This document shows, piece by piece, positions 5,418 to 5,691 of a stretch of 5,691 nucleotides of DNA. Position 1 is the stretch's first letter, and the number at the start of each line of letters is the position of its first letter. This stretch comes from Actinomycetota bacterium (lineage in GTDB: Bacteria; Actinomycetota; Actinomycetes; Nanopelagicales; Nanopelagicaceae). Both the position numbers and the translations under genes were made by a program. The stretch lies in contig WLQO01000072.1 in assembly GCA_009698295.1 (NCBI GenBank), positions 1 to 5,691 of the forward strand. Direction: 5' to 3'. Below the pieces are notes generated by a model. That model was not told the DNA's origin. It saw nothing but the letters and a program-made list of their open reading frames with translations, and ran no database searches.

Positions 5418-5691
5418 AAGAGTCGCCCGGATCACCGCGTTACGCCCAGATTAATTTCTAGGTGGACCGAGGAAAGTCCGGACTTCACAGAGCAAGGTGG
5501 TGGGTAACACCCACCCGGAGAAATCCGCGGGATTAGTGCCACAGAAAATAGACCGCACATGAAAATGTGTAAGGGTGAAACGGTGGTGTAAGAGACCACC
5601 AGTATTTGTAGTGATGCAGATAGCTTGGTAAACCCCACCTGAAGCAAGACCACGCAGATGGCGTTTGAGAACTGCTCGTTCGAGCCATCGG
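5418..5691 (+). ncRNA. rnpB: RNase P RNA, bacterial type A, actinobacterial (3' partial)
   Basis: Catalytic RNA that trims the 5' leader from tRNA precursors. Universal core segments are plain: GAGGAAAGTCCGGAC (5469-5483), GTGCCACAGAAAATAGACCGC (5536-5556), AAGGGTGAAACGGTGG (5571-5586), GGTAAACCCCACCTGAAGC (5627-5645) and AAGACC. Stems I can fold by eye: a short P3-like stem (5443-5450 with 5457-5464, one mismatch and one G-U pair); GGTGGGT-AAC-ACCCACC (5499-5515); CACAT-GAAA-ATGTG (5556-5569); GGTGGT-GTAAGAG-ACCACC (5582-5600), the P9 type; a GUGA-capped P12-type stem (5601-5625); and the nested stem 5657-5662 with 5684-5689. The last has the CTGCTCG core known from actinobacterial RNAs. The 5' end is placed from the -10 box and P1 region and is uncertain by a few bases. 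Roughly the last 80-120 bases, including the 3' strand of P1, lie beyond the window. A minus-strand open frame across it is only a shadow. Confidence 0.95.

Noticed and set aside
5499..5515. Strong GGTGGGT/ACCCACC hairpin as an intrinsic terminator
   Set aside because: No T run follows, and it is an internal stem of RNase P RNA.
5432..5653. Minus-strand 73-residue open frame
   Set aside because: It lies wholly antisense to rnpB, whose conserved sequence and folding explain the region.
1..5691. Mobile elements, CRISPR arrays, tRNAs, toxin-antitoxin or phage genes
   Set aside because: No transposase or integrase motifs, terminal inverted repeats, regular direct-repeat arrays or tRNA cloverleaf signatures were seen on either strand.

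Overview
The window looks like part of an actinobacterial chromosome of moderate G+C (roughly mid-40s percent by eye). The main evidence is the RNase P RNA at the right edge. Its specificity-domain stem-loop at 5657-5689 has the layout I recall from Mycobacterium and Streptomyces, but in an A/U-richer version. Low G+C, very tight gene packing and an actinobacterial rnpB together suggest a streamlined lineage such as the freshwater Nanopelagicales (acI). That placement is inference. There are no mobile elements, CRISPR arrays, tRNAs or phage genes.

Layout from left to right. (1) The 3' part of a CehA/McbA-type PHP-domain metallohydrolase on the plus strand; its 5' end lies before the window. 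(2) A Gfo/Idh/MocA-family oxidoreductase on the minus strand, convergent with gene 1; the two stop codons share four bases. (3) A 139-bp divergent control region (2069-2207). It has a CG-centred imperfect palindrome and three GAATT cores spaced exactly 30 bp apart. (4) A plus-strand operon: a LacI-family regulator, a GH63-type alpha-glycosidase related to mannosylglycerate/glucosylglycerate hydrolases, and an IolE-like sugar isomerase/dehydratase with a TIM-barrel fold. The regulator overlaps or nearly touches the glycosidase gene, and three bases separate the glycosidase from the isomerase. (5) The 5' portion of rnpB, starting about 22 bp after the isomerase stop codon and running off the right edge.

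How the genes may work together (inference). The regulator would sense a small sugar or sugar-like ligand and control both its own operon and the divergent oxidoreductase gene. The glycosidase would split a small alpha-glycoside in the cytoplasm. The oxidoreductase and the IolE-like enzyme would then oxidise and rearrange or dehydrate one of the products. The best family-based guess for the glycoside is glucosylglycerate or mannosylglycerate, which are compatible solutes that cyanobacteria and other bacteria make. Pairing an MocA-like dehydrogenase with an IolE-like enzyme also leaves room for a glycosyl-inositol or other glycosyl-polyol. No transporter or sugar kinase is visible, so uptake genes would have to lie elsewhere. 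The PHP hydrolase may or may not belong to the same pathway.
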